A stretch of 64,000 bases of DNA from the NCBI RefSeq assembly GCF_047496725.1, contig NC_132983.1:8896001-8960000 (forward strand). The letters are read 5' to 3'. Positions 31,084 through 41,721 of this stretch are shown here, in pieces. The DNA is from Anoplolepis gracilipes. Lineage: Eukaryota > Arthropoda > Insecta > Hymenoptera > Formicidae. The translations under genes were made by a program, and so were the position numbers. The first letter of the stretch is position 1, and each line of letters opens with the position of its first letter. The notes beneath the pieces were generated by a model, which ran no database searches, had not been told where the DNA came from, and saw only the letters and a list, made by a program, of their open reading frames with translations.

Positions 31084-34003
31084 TGTAGAAAGAGCATCCG
31101 CATTAGTATTTCGTTTCCCTTCTTTATAAAGAACTTCGTATAATCGTATTCTTCCATTTTTAATCGCCAACGCATTAAACGGGATGACGGATCTTCAACA
31201 TTAAAAAGCCAAACTAATGGTTTATGGTCAGTAATTATTTTAAATCTTTTACCATATAAGTATGGTCGAAAATGCTTTGTTGGCCATACGATGGCTAAGA
31301 GTTCTTTTTCCGTAGTGTCGTAATTACCTTCTGCTTTATTGAGCGTTCTAGAAGCATAGGCGGTTGAAAGATCATTTCCTATCTTTCCTTGTGATAAAAT
31401 TGCACCGATTCCTTCATCGCTAGCTTCCGTAGTTAATATAAATTCTTTATTAAGATCTGGATATTGCAAAATAGGCTCACTTGACAATAATTTGTTTAAT
31501 TTTTTCAAAATTTATTTGCTGTCGCATTTCCCATTTAAATGGTATATTTTTCCTAAGAAATGACGTAAATGGATGAGTAAGCGAGCTAAAATCTTTGATA
31601 AAACATCGATAATAACCAACAAGGCCTAAGAATTGTCTGAGTTCTTTATGATTTCTTGGAACGGGATATTGTTTTACTGCTTGCACTTTTTCTGGATTAG
31701 GTTAGGTCTGAAATTGTCCTAAATAAATCAATTCTTTTTTAAAAAATTTGCATTTATCTGGTTGCAAGCTAAGATGGCTTCTCTTAATCGTTCAAAAAGT
31801 TGATTAAGTTTTGGTTTATGTTCTTCTAAAGATTTCGCATAAATGACAATATCGTCTAAATAAACAAAACAAACATTTCCTCGTAAACCTGCTAAAACAT
31901 TATCCATTAAACGTTGGAATGTTACAGGGGCATTTTTTAATCCGAAGGCCATCTTTTTATATTCAAAATGACCGTTAGGTCAAAGTTAGTGTTAAAAGCT
32001 GTTTTTATTGAATCTTGCGGACTCATCGGAATTTGGTGAAAACCCGACGCTAGATCGAAACACGAAAAATATCTGGCTTTTCCCAATCTAAAATGTCTGT
32101 TATATTAGGCAAGGGATAAGCATCACTGATAGTTTTATCATTTAATTTACGAAAATCTATCATTAATCTCCATCTTTTGTTACCATTAGCATCCGCTTTC
32201 TTTGTACCACCCATAATGGTGAATTAAATGGTGAAAGAAACGGTTGAATAATATCTTGTTCAAGTAATTTGTTGTTAATCTCTTCCTTGTGGATAGGTGG
32301 GTATCTATATTGTTTAACGGCTATAGGAGCGTTATCCGTAGTAGGAATAGAATGTGTGATTCGATTTGTTCCTTTTAATTTGTCTCCCGGTAAATGAAAT
32401 ATGTCGTTATAATTTTCTATCGTAGGTAATATAGAAAGTTGTTCTTCTTCATTCAAGTGATTTAATCTTAAATTTTCCTTTAATAGTCTTAATCTATCTG
32501 TTAGATTATTTGAGATCACCGAATTAATTACGCACGCAGGGCTGTCCCTCGGGCTCGTGTTAATTAACACTGGCTCTACGTCGATTATGGGTGTCTCGAT
32601 ATTCAATTCTTTTTCTGTCGTGTTAATTACATATGTATGTATATTACCGTTAATTACTTTTACGATGCTATCTATAAGAAATATTATCGCCCAAATAAAA
32701 TCGCCGTTTAATATTTCTTGTCGATTTATTAATCCGTCATTAATATTATTTTGTTTAGCTTTAATTATACATGGGCATATGCTTCTAGCCGGTAATGTTG
32801 ATATATTACTATATTCTAATGAATATACTTTATTATTTCGTATAGTAACCGTTTGTTTTTCAAAGTCTATTTTTGCATTTTTGAGACGTAAAAAGATTGA
32901 TCCGATAATTCTTTGTTCTCTCAATGGAAATTTACTCGGTACTACGTGAAATTCATGATTGCCGTTTTCTGAATTTAAATATACAGTTCCGAGAGTTTGC
33001 TGTTTCTCTTCCGTTATACCCTGTATTTCGACTTTTCTATCTTGATATACTAATGTGTCTCGGAGTAAGGCATTTGCTTTAATAATGTTTATGTCAGCAC
33101 CCGTATCTAATAAGAATTTGTCCGTTGGAGCTCGCCGAAAGGGATTGAGATGACGTTTCGGGAATTTGTTCGGATTGTGTATGTTCGAGTTCTGTTTCGA
33201 TCAGGTGGATCGGATTTGCACGGCTCGATGGTTAGCCCTGGCGTTGCACGCCTGCCGCTTGGCCTTGATAGTTTAAATTATTGTTAGGTTGATTATTACT
33301 ATTATTATAGCTATAATTATTTCAATTACTTGATCTATACCGATTATCGTTATTTTGCCCGTTATTTATTTGATGTCTATTGGTTTGTACATTAAATCTA
33401 TTTCCAGAATTATTGTCGAAATTTTGCACAGGATTAAATTCATGTCTATTATAATAATATTGAAAATTTGGATTTGAATTTCCGTTTTGGTTCTGTGTAT
33501 GAAAAATTTTCCTTCTGCATTCATTTTCAGAATGTCTGATTTTTTTACAATAATTACAAGTTAGGAAATGTCCGATATGTTTGTGTAATCCGCCCAAAAA
33601 GTTATCTATTAATTTATTAGTGGCAAAAACTCTTAATCCTGTTCTTGCTGCTGGATCAGGATAATTAGAAATTGCAATAATCATTTCAGAATTTAATTTC
33701 CTTTGGTAATATAATTTTCAATGGATTCATCTCTATTTTACCTGAGATTATTTATTTCGAGTTCCCAATGATCAAAAGTTTTGCTATTGCTGAATTCTTT
33801 TTCCAACGCGCTACATATAATTCGTCGAGATTCGTTATCGTATATAAGGATCTAACTAGTGCGGCTTCGCCTGTTAATTTTGTTTGGAGGATTGCTCTGA
33901 AAAAAAGGTTCTTGCGACCGGTTTGACTAATTCGAGAATTCCTTTACAGTCGGATATAAATTGATGTGTTGGGATATTTTTGCCGTCAAAAACTGGTAAA
34001 AGT
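31084..34003 (-). mobile_element. Ty3/gypsy family A copy 2, internal fragment
   Basis: Minus-strand fragment running from gag (about 34003) to RNase H (31084), without LTRs, integrase or env. Protease LLDTGADINIIKANALL (about 33100), a protease-to-RT linker open over 253 codons (32163-32924), RT with MAFGLKNAPVTFQRLMDNV and YLDDIVIYA (31728-31952), connection RQFLGLVGYYRCFIKDFSS, and RNase H YASRTLNKAEGNYDTTEKE. The gag part (33322-33684) has lost about 46 codons between the sequence HKHIG and the zinc knuckle CNYCKKIRHSENEC. Multiple frame shifts. It reads through the MITE B site of copy 1 and so supplies its empty site. Both ends abut Penelope pLTRs. Confidence 0.88.
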
Positions 34004-34009
34004 AGATGG

Positions 34010-34290
34010 TATAATTAAATGACCAAACTAGCCAGTAACTTCTTTATTAGTACAACGTTTCGACTATTTGGTTGTGGTCCTTTTCAAATTTTACTGTATA
34101 ATCAATAACAAAATAATCATAATATCAATCACGGACAGAAGATAAACGTGATCAAATCGATCGAAGAAAATAAATTAATACGTACATGAAAATGAGTCAA
34201 AGATAAATAACAATGTGTTTTACACATGGAATGTATTTTTATACATATATTATATGGTTAAAAAACTAATAAGACAGTGAAAAGACAATT
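34010..34290 (-). repeat. inverted pLTR upstream of Penelope-like element 2
   Basis: 34015-34100 is the reverse complement of a Penelope pLTR (gaccaaactagcc..tactttattag..aacgtttcgact..ggttgtggtcc), including a hammerhead-like core at 34053-34090. Inverted upstream pLTRs are common in Penelope-like elements. The rest (34100-34290) is AT-rich and unassigned. Confidence 0.7.
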
Positions 34291-35947
34291 CCGGACAATG
34301 TATCCACGCTTCTTAGTTTGGGCGATAATTTTGCGTTACCCATTAATTCGTCACGCAGTAATGATCGAGTCAAGTTTGTATTAGATGTTGTCAAGAATTT
34401 TGAGTCTTGTTCAGATAAGATTCCTACTGATTTGTTAGAAACGACGAGAATCTCTGTGGCTAACACACTCCAGAGATTTTTGAGTTCGAGAAAACACATA
34501 AGTTATGTCAACAAGCATATCCTTGGTGCGTTTTCACATTCAAAAAAGTTTTTATTTGACAATAAAGACATTTTAATCACAAAGGCTGACAAGAGTCAGG
34601 CCACTGTAATAATGAATAGGACCGATTATTTATCACAAATGGAACTGTTATTAAATGACGAATCTACCTAGAAAATTAAAAAAAGATCCGATGAAACCGT
34701 TTATTAATAAGTTAAATAGACTTGTAAAATCCTGGCGTGATAATGAATTAATCAATGAAAAAACGTACAAACATCTGAAGTGCACTAACAGTAATCTTCC
34801 TCGTTGCTATGATCTACTTAAGATCCATAAACCAGGATTTCCTTTAAGGGTCATTGTTTCTTTTGTGGGTAGCCCTTTATATAACATCTCTACATATATA
34901 CATGATATACATAGATCTATAAAAAAAACCAGCCTCGCATATTAAGGACGGATGGTCCTTTTCCACCAAGATTAGGGACATTTTCATAAATAACGGAGAT
35001 TTGATGGTTTCATTTGACGTAAGTTCCCTTTTCACCAATATTCCCAAAGATTTAGTTTTGAGTGCCATTCAGAAACGTTGGAATGACATCACTGCTCTTA
35101 CGAGCTTACTCTCCCTCAATTCTTACATACAATAGAATTAATTTTGGACTCGACCAGTTTTAGCTTCAACGGACAATTTTATGAACAAATCTTTAGAAGT
35201 CTTATGAGTTCCCCCTTATCCCCGATTTTAGCCGACATGGTCATGGATGACCTTGAGTGATGATCACATTGCCTACACTCGTTAGGTTTTAATGTCACGG
35301 CATTTTACAGATATGTGGATGACATTTTTGCAGTCGTTCCGAGCACAGACATAGAGAAATTAGTAGAGACCTTCAATAACTTCCACCCTCGACTGAAATT
35401 TACCTTCGAAATAGAACATAACAATTCCATTTGTTTTTTAAATACTACGATTATGCGTGTCGACAATACACTATTAACTAACTGGTTTAAGAAGCCTACA
35501 TGGTCTGGAAGATATATTAATTTTCATTCGAACCATTTAACTAAGTATAAAATAAATACTATATATAATCTTGTCGACCAAGCGGTATTACTATCGGATT
35601 CCAGATTTCATAAAGAGAACATAAATATAGTTCGAAAAACTTTGCGTAACAATTGCTTCCCTGAACAACTTGTTGAACGACATATCCAAAAAAGGATTAA
35701 TCTTTTAAAAAACCGTGCAACCACTAATGATCACGAATCTACGGAAAAATTACAGCCAAACAACCTTTTTATGTTATTACCGTACATTAATGATTTTAGT
35801 GCCTGTTTGCGCCGTTCAATACGTGACACCGGTTTAAAGGTTGCTTCGATCGTAACTAATAAACTTAATAATTTGATAAGACGTGGCAAAGATACTTTAC
35901 ATATTGATAATAAAACAAATGTCGTATATAAAATATGTTGTAAGGAT
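34290..35947 (+). pseudogene. Penelope-like element 2, RT region, cut in the endonuclease
   Basis: Close relative of element 1, from SGKTIPDNVS-equivalent sequence (34285) to the CCKDC word at the start of the endonuclease, where a family C LTR begins. Motifs: DLLKIHKPGFPLRVIVS (34800-34850), ISLDVSS-equivalent MVSFDVSSLFTNIPKD (about 35000), an altered FRSLMSSPLSPILADMVMD (element 1 has SPMGSPLSP), and RYVDDIFAVVP (about 35310). Frame breaks lie near 34671, 34945, 35110 and 35265 (TGA). The SPMGSPL to SLMSSPL change hits a conserved RT motif. The GIY-YIG domain is lost. Confidence 0.85.
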
Positions 35948-35949
35948 TG

Positions 35950-36600
35950 TTACGTCCTGTCGGCTCCATGTTTTTCCTCCCACGAAATGAACAATAATCG
36001 TCCGATCGGTCACAAAAAACGGGTCGCGCAATAAAAAACCGTTATTATCAAATAATGTTTAGACCTACTAGAAAGGATATCTAAACAAATACCGGAAGGG
36101 ATCAATAACGAAATCCTCTAAACAACGAAACAGACAAACACAGCTGCATAATCTTAAGAAAGAAACAAATAATGCCGCTACGCACTGTCGGCTCCACGTT
36201 TTTCCTCCCACGAAAATGAAGCAATAATCGCCCGACTAATCATAAAAGGGATCGCGCGACGAAAAATATTTTAAAACATTGAAATCGATGTTCAAAGGAA
36301 ACGACCGGAAAGGATCGATAGTGAGACTCTCTAAATGAATAAATCAACAAACACAGCTGCATAATCCTAAGAAAGAAACAAATAATGCCGCTATGCACTG
36401 TCGGCTCCACGTCTTTACCTTCTATAAAGATAAAGCAATAATTGCCCGACCAGTCATAACAGGGCCGCGGAACGAAAAAAATATTTTAAACATTGAAATC
36501 GATGTTCAAAGAAATGACCGAAAAGGACCGAAAGCGAGATCCCCTAAATAAATAATGGATAAAAACAGCCGCATAATCCCAAGGAAATAACCAAATGAAG
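35950..36600 (+). repeat. three tandem ~215-240-bp units in the family C LTR
   Basis: Units start with ctgtcggctcca at about 35957, 36188 and 36401. Each carries gcaataat.gcccga, a block cattgaaatcgatgttcaaag in the latter two, cacagctgcataatc and aagaaagaaacaaataatgc. Spacings are about 231 and 213 bp. Repeated units upstream of a promoter could act as enhancers, as in other LTRs, but this is inference. Confidence 0.75.
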
Positions 36601-36756
36601 AATCTCAAATTTTCCTAAGAGGCCGTACAGAGAGCTCACCAATCAGCAACAATCAAAAATAAGGAGGAGAAGGATCTCACCGAACGACAGCTTTTTACAC
36701 GTCAAAATCTCAATAATGCTCCCGCCCAAAATTGTTAACATGCCCTCAAGATTTAA

Positions 36757-36810
36757 TATAAAAAGGGAAGACGCGCGCATTACAGACACACAAAATTCAA
36801 ATCAGTCGAT
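36757..36810 (+). promoter_or_regulatory. TATA box and possible initiator in the family C LTR
   Basis: TATAAAAAGGG at 36757-36767, followed by a candidate arthropod initiator TCAGT at 36802-36806. The spacing of about 45 bp is longer than usual, so the true start may lie in gcattacag (36777). It precedes the 37096 ORF in the same direction. Confidence 0.5.
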
Positions 36811-37095
36811 AATACAGCGTTAGATTCATTCGGCACAGTTACTCTCGCTCATACTTATTTCGGTCGTTCACTGACCCAAGGAATTCGTTTCACATATCGG
36901 GAGTTCTGATTAAGTTTTGAAAACTATTAGAGTCAATGCCCAACAACGACCACTCGCCGAACAAGAGCCACAACTGGGCCACAACCTGACCAGCAGCTGA
37001 AAAACAGCGAAATCTGCCTAAGTAGTAAGTCTATTTTCCTTCTCTCTTTTACCGTCGTTTCTTTTCCCTTTATTCAACCCTGTTCTTTATTTAAA

Positions 37096-37563
37096 GTGCC
37101 TAAAATCGCGCCGACCCGCCGATTCTCGCGAGCTAACCGAGACCATAGATCAGACGACACGACCGTGAGCAAAACCAACAGTTTTGATTCTCCTCCTTCT
37201 TCCCCGCAGTACCCGCGCTGTTCCATCCCATTGAAGACGCTTTTCCCATCTACCCATTGTTACCTTGAAATAGATTTTCCTTCCCCATCATATTCCCCCG
37301 TACCCCTTTCACCTTCGGTCATCGATATATCCGATGACTCACCGCCGTCGTCTCCCCCTTTTTCTGATTCTTCGTCCGTGATCCTCTCGGATAATTCGTC
37401 GAACCACACGATAGAATTACCCAACTCCTCTTTGGAGTACTCTCCACCAGATCCTGATACCTTCGCGCTCCCCTCTTTAGAATCGAAGCTTGCATCTATG
37501 TCCGATTCCGCTCTCTTCAACCTGATAGATAGCGTCTTCGAAGACGTCAAAATCGCGCCGTAA
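37096..37563 (+). CDS. Ser/Pro-rich ORF inside the family C LTR, unrecognised
   Basis: 155 codons, counted from a GTG at 37096. The frame is open further upstream (to at least 37010) and no good ATG is evident, so a spliced or upstream start is possible. N-terminus basic (RRFSRANRDHR), middle very rich in Ser, Pro and Asp (SPPSSPQYPR, DISDDSPPSSPPFSDSSS), end FNLIDSVFEDV. Low complexity and apparently disordered, resembling an acidic activation-type region more than an enzyme. Frames in the equivalent place of the other copies (minus 15238-15579 and minus 61122-61493) are different in sequence, which argues against strong protein constraint. An AATAAA follows at about 37634. No family recognised. 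Confidence 0.35.
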   Translation: MPKIAPTRRFSRANRDHRSDDTTVSKTNSFDSPPSSPQYPRCSIPLKTLFPSTHCYLEIDFPSPSYSPVPLSPSVIDISDDSPPSSPPFSDSSSVILSDNSSNHTIELPNSSLEYSPPDPDTFALPSLESKLASMSDSALFNLIDSVFEDVKIAP

Positions 37564-37633
37564 CACACATTACACTTTTCGCAAATCTTTATTATTTTTT
37601 TTTTATAAACTATTGTAACGAATACCAATCAGA

Positions 37634-37639
37634 ATAAAA
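37634..37639 (+). terminator. polyadenylation signal AATAAA
   Basis: AATAAA in cagaataaaatctttaaa, about 75 bp after the ORF stop and about 880 bp after the TATA box. This fits the R region end of the LTR. Confidence 0.45.
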
Positions 37640-38100
37640 TCTTTAAAATCGCACTCGTTCCCCTTCTTTTCTGGTTGATGACCTCCGTACTTATGTAACA
37701 CCCGCGATCCACACACACACACACACACTCATACAAATAATTTTAAGGCTGACATTTATATTCTAAAACAATAAGATCATATGTATAACGTTAGAAATTA
37801 AGTGAATAAATGTTAATCTAAAAATTAAATGATCGGTAAACTTATTTAACTCCCTCACTCTCTCCACGCGAAAGATCACACTTGGTCCCGTCCCGCGTAA
37901 AAGAGATTCGATTCTCTTACCAAAAAGGGACCACCGAGAGAGCGTTTGCATAACAGAGTAATAACGACACCCGTCGTTTATCTGTTTGCTAACCTGCAGC
38001 TCACTCGACCGAGTTACTCGTCGATAAGACTTTTGACATCGGAACAGTTCCTGTTACGCCCTTCCTCTGACCCATCCTTTCCACGGGCCTGGACGTAACA

Positions 38101-38527
38101 ATAATAAGAGATTATTTTTATGACAAAAATGAAAATGTGAAATATATATCTTTACAAGTTACTTTTAGAGGTGTTACGTACAAAAGAAATATATGTATCT
38201 GCGTAGGTAAAGATTGTTATGATTATTTCATTTTATGCAAAATTAAATACATTTTAATAGATGAGTTAATAGACATTATGCTAATATTTATTTTTTGGGT
38301 ACTACAACAACAATTATATACAATTCTGATTTTGCTGTGTATGAGCAGTTTGAAATTAAACGTTTAGATTACGATGTCGATAAAATCTTTTTGTTTCCAT
38401 ATACTTGTTTACTTGCACCACATCCTATTCTTGAAACTAATTTACACTCTACTCCTGTATATCTCTTCAAGTATGCACTTCTTGATTTATAAGTTTGGAT
38501 TATAAAATTATGTAAGCAATTTATTTG
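38101..38527 (+). pseudogene. C-terminal fragment of an unrecognised gene (candidate captured gene)
   Basis: Coding-like pieces in two frames: TFRGVTYKRNICICVGKDCYD..LCKIKYILIDELI (38150-38270), then NSDFAVYEQFEIKRLDYDVD and HSTPVYLFKYALLDL ending at a stop at 38492. The style (a regulatory-like domain ending in a short LKY.LLDL-type tail) recalls the C-terminus of large uncharacterised, probably transposon-derived metazoan proteins whose N-terminus has Cys/His fingers. This link is from memory of the pattern and is uncertain. About 36 bp after the stop the retroviral 3' region of family B begins. Confidence 0.35.
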
Positions 38528-38633
38528 TCAGTATATATATATATTGGGAAACTCTTAAGACTTAAGAAAAGGAGATAAATTCTTTAAAACAGAAAACGTC
38601 GTACCTCCGTTTTCTTTTCCAACGGGAGAGGGG
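38528..38633 (+). promoter_or_regulatory. family-B-type 3' untranslated region and polypurine tract
   Basis: agtatatatata then gggaaactcttaagactta through AACGGGAGAGGGG (38621-38633), nearly identical to 25950-26053. This proves that the LTR at 38634 is a 3' LTR with a short stretch of its own internal region, although env itself is not present upstream. Confidence 0.85.
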
Positions 38634-39411
38634 TGTTATAGCCCCGGAAAAGGCTACATATTTAATAATTGAATATATATATACATATATAAATTATAAT
38701 GATGCAGGAATGCATCGCGACCGAAGCGATAATCGCGCGAGTCGCTGACGCAGCAAGCCACGCGCGCCCGAGACCGAGCGCGAACACGAGACCGGAAAGC
38801 ACTCTCGAAGACGCACCGGAAAGGTGTCGCCGAATTGCAAAAAGTACAAGCGAAGAAATTCGACTTTGAACTTCCTCGCCTGCACTAAAACGCGAACCCG
38901 CAAATTCAGCAACATAACCATATTTGGTCATGTTGCTAAGGGATCCTCTCCGAAAAACCATGCAGTTCTGAGGGAAGAACAGCACCCGCCGCGATAAAGC
39001 GACGGGCAATCGTTGATTAGATCCTAACGAATAATAATCGTCACGGGCAGTTATTAAATAGATCAAGATACACGAATGACGAAGAGATATACGCGCGCCG
39101 GAGATAAGTCGACGCGTATCAGACTACCTGTACGACCTGTATACTGGAGACCGTTATCTCACTTTAACCGTCAGTAAGCGCGAGTGAGATAACATCCGCA
39201 GGGAGCAGTGACAAACAACACGCTATTGATTTTAATTAAAGGATCGTTTATTATTAGTTATTTAGAGATTATAGAAGCTAAATTGTGCCAATAAAAGAGA
39301 TAAATTTGGAGAAAAACGTAAAGGAGAGTAAATAAAAGGAGGTAACAGCTGTATCCCCGGCATCCCTGCACGATCCCGCAAAATCCTGTGCCCCCTCCCG
39401 GAGGCACAACA
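38634..39411 (+). repeat. family-B-type LTR (left arm of inverted duplication)
   Basis: 778 bp, TGTTATAGCC...GGCACAACA. Very similar to the family B LTR over its first 600 bp but different in its last 170 bp, where it matches the LTR at 54637-55497. Followed by gcacacaacagataat, identical to the flank of that second LTR. There is no primer site after it. Confidence 0.9.
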
Positions 39412-39712
39412 GCACACAACAGATAATAAAAAACAAACATGCATAACTTATTGTTGCAAAGAAAAAAACTGCAATGCTTTTAGAAATAGGGTAAATTTTA
39501 ATAAACATTTATATAATCACATAAGACAAAATAAAATTGGAATTTGTTGTGGATACCCAACTTGCTCTACCAATAAAACAATTTTCAAAACAGTCAGTAC
39601 TTACGCAGTGCATATATGTAGATATCATTCAAATAATTTTGATAAGCAATTTATTACGGAAAAAAAAGATTGGATAAATTTTGATACTAGTAATAATAAT
39701 ACCAACAATAAT
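39412..39712 (+). pseudogene. N-terminal part of an unrecognised Cys/His-containing gene
   Basis: An open frame from the LTR junction reads CITYCCKEKNCNAFRN, then FNKHLYNHIRQNKIGICCGY, CSTNKTIF and YAVHICRYHSNNFDKQF, with repeated C..C..H..H spacing as in zinc fingers. It ends in an Asn-rich stretch where the BEL element begins, and the coding sequence continues at 46398. The inverse copy is at about 54340-54636. I cannot name the family. Confidence 0.45.
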
Positions 39713-39965
39713 TGTTTGGGCCGTGGTTGTATTGTTACGGCCTGTATGAGTGTTCGGGAGTCAGGGATCTTTGGTCAAAGTCACTTTATCTAGACGTTAC
39801 TTTTTCTTATATATCTCCTTGGCAAAATACAGTCTACGTTACAGAGGCACGAGTGTCTTGTTGCACGAATGTCGCCATACTGATTTCGCTCGATATTATA
39901 GGTCGATCCCGACCTTCGCGTATAGATGTCAGTGTTATCAGATCTTAGTTAATTTGGACACAACA
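39713..39965 (-). repeat. 3' LTR of BEL/Pao element
   Basis: 253 bp, TGTTTGGGCCGTGG..ACACAACA in plus reading. It matches 46135-46397 except for a few substitutions and about 10 bp of length. On the minus strand a purine-rich stretch aaggagggcagaa (39966-39978) precedes it, the polypurine tract. Confidence 0.92.
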
Positions 39966-39978
39966 TTCTGCCCTCCTT

Positions 39979-40290
39979 GAAAGATACATATTCTTTCAAC
40001 TAAATTTATATTCATTTGCCGAGGTAGAATCCTTCATTTACAATCGGTTTGCCACTGCTTGTAAATTATCAATTCCATAGCTAATACGTAAACCTAACGC
40101 CAATCTTAGTTGATCATCTAAAATGAGATAACGTAAATAAAATGTCTGGATTCGATAACTCAAAAAAAAATAATAAACGTGAATACAATATGTGGTTTAC
40201 TTAAATATACTTGTCTTACTTAACTAATGCAGAACGACCTGAACACCATACAATAATGTCGTGAACGCAATATAACTATGTCTTAATCGA
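39979..40290 (-). other. 3' untranslated region of the BEL/Pao element
   Basis: AT-rich, no frame of note, between the integrase stop and the polypurine tract. Confidence 0.6.
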
Positions 40291-41721
40291 CTAGATTGTT
40301 TCAGTTTTTTCCATAGGTAGAACGCATAATTTAGCTATAGCGCGCTTACATAGTCCGCGACTGATTTTAACAGTAACTATTCGGGTAAGTCCGTCTGCTC
40401 CAGGATGTATTTCCACCACTCGTCCTAATGGCCATGCCATCGGAGGTGCATTTTCATTCTTTAGAATAACCATTGTTCCTGGATGTATATTTACCGGACT
40501 AGACTGTTTCCATTTGCCTCTTTCTTGTAATTGTGTAATATATTCCTTTGACCATCGCGCCCAAAAGTGTTGTCTCATCTGAGTTAATAATTGGTAACGC
40601 GTTAGATGATTCGCGGGTACGTTCGCAATATCCTGATCCGGGATCGCGGTCATTACTTCGCCTCTTAGGAAATGACCCGGTGTCAACGGCTGCAAATCGG
40701 TCGGATCATTAGACAATGGGGTAAGAGGCCTTGAATTGAGACAGGCTTCAATAGAAGTTAGAACCGTGTAAAGTTCCTCAAAGCTCATCGGCGTTGGTCC
40801 AATAACCTTGCGCATATGCGTTTTGGCAGATTTTACCCCTGCTTCCCATAATCCGCCTATGTGCGGTGAATATGGAGGAATGAACTTCCAGTCAATCGAC
40901 TGCTCTGTCAGATATTCCTGTATCTGACTCTGCGTCGCCTCCTTTAATAGACAGTCTTTTAATTCCTTAAGCTGGTTGTTTGCTCCCACAAAGGTGGTGC
41001 CATTGTGCAAATATAGCACCTTGCATCTGCCTCTTCGGGCAATAAATCTTTTTAACGCATTGAGAAATGATGTTGTATTTAAATCAGGTACCAATTCAAA
41101 GTGTACCGCCCTTGTAACTAGACAAATGAAAATCGATAAGTACGCTTTACTATTTTTATTACGCGATATTTTTATAGTAAATGGACCTGCGTAGTCTACC
41201 CCTGAGTATAAAAACGCTCGCGATGATTGCGTCACCCTTATTGCAGGCATATTGCCCATTAATTGTTTCGCAGTTACCGGTTTAGCGCGAAAACAAATTA
41301 TACAATGCCTCAATACGCTCCGTATTGCCTCTTTACCTGAAATAGGCCAATATTTATTGCGCATTATTGATAAGACCGTTTGTGGACCTGCATGCAAGTT
41401 CTTATAATGTATCTCTCTAATTATTAATTTTGTGAGATGGTGTTTTTTTGGTAAAATAATGGGGTGTTTTTGAGTGAATTCTATAGGAGCATTGCGTAAC
41501 CTTCCCCCCACACGAATAATGCTCTCCTCGTCCAAAAAAGGATGCAAGGGCAACAGTTTACTCTTGGAATGTACTTGCGATCAATTACGAAGATCATGTA
41601 ACTCTTGTGTGAAGCTATGTCTCTGACAACCTGAAATGAGTACCTTCATGGATCGTTCGATTTCTTCTACTGTTAACGACTTTGCTTCTTGTGTACTATG
41701 TTTGTCTTTAAACCGTAAACA
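40291..41721 (-). pseudogene. integrase of BEL/Pao element
   Basis: Open from 41553 to 40291, with in-frame stops upstream near 41580-41722. H2C2 zinc finger (IREIHYKNLHAG..HCIICFRAKP), core with D in YSGVDYAGPF and E in IGGLWEAGVKSAK, and a C-terminal domain with PGTMVILKNENAPPMAWPLG and HPGADGLTRIVTVK, the usual end of BEL/Pao integrases. The second acidic residue is lost: the motif is LHNGTTFVGA where Asp is expected before NG. Integration activity would be abolished even if the frame were open. Confidence 0.88.

Larger units (their letters stand above)
28085..31086 (+). mobile_element. Penelope-like element 1 (with pLTRs)
   Basis: A reverse transcriptase plus GIY-YIG endonuclease coding region is flanked by two direct repeats, 28085-28250 and 30925-31086, that share tttatttggttttttgatt through gatattattgg. 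Such short repeats (pLTRs) are typical of Penelope-like elements. Each contains a hammerhead-ribozyme-like core. The right repeat ends at the family A gypsy fragment (about 31084). Confidence 0.88.
35948..38100 (+). repeat. very long LTR-like block, family C copy 2 (2.15 kb)
   Basis: Starts TGTTACGTCCTGTCGG and ends CCTGGACGTAACA, so the outer 10 bases are exact inverted ends. The 3' 400 bp are homologous (inverse) to the starts of the other two family C copies. It contains three tandem units, a TATA box, a Ser/Pro-rich ORF and an AATAAA signal in plus orientation, which is the expected content of an LTR (promoter, R, polyadenylation). I see no target duplication (ggat versus ataa). The left end cuts Penelope-like element 2. 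Confidence 0.65.

Noticed and set aside
31697..31708. TTAGGTTAGG near 31.7 kb as a second telomere trace
   Set aside because: Copy 1 has gattaggtc at the same site. It is a small local duplication within gypsy pol.
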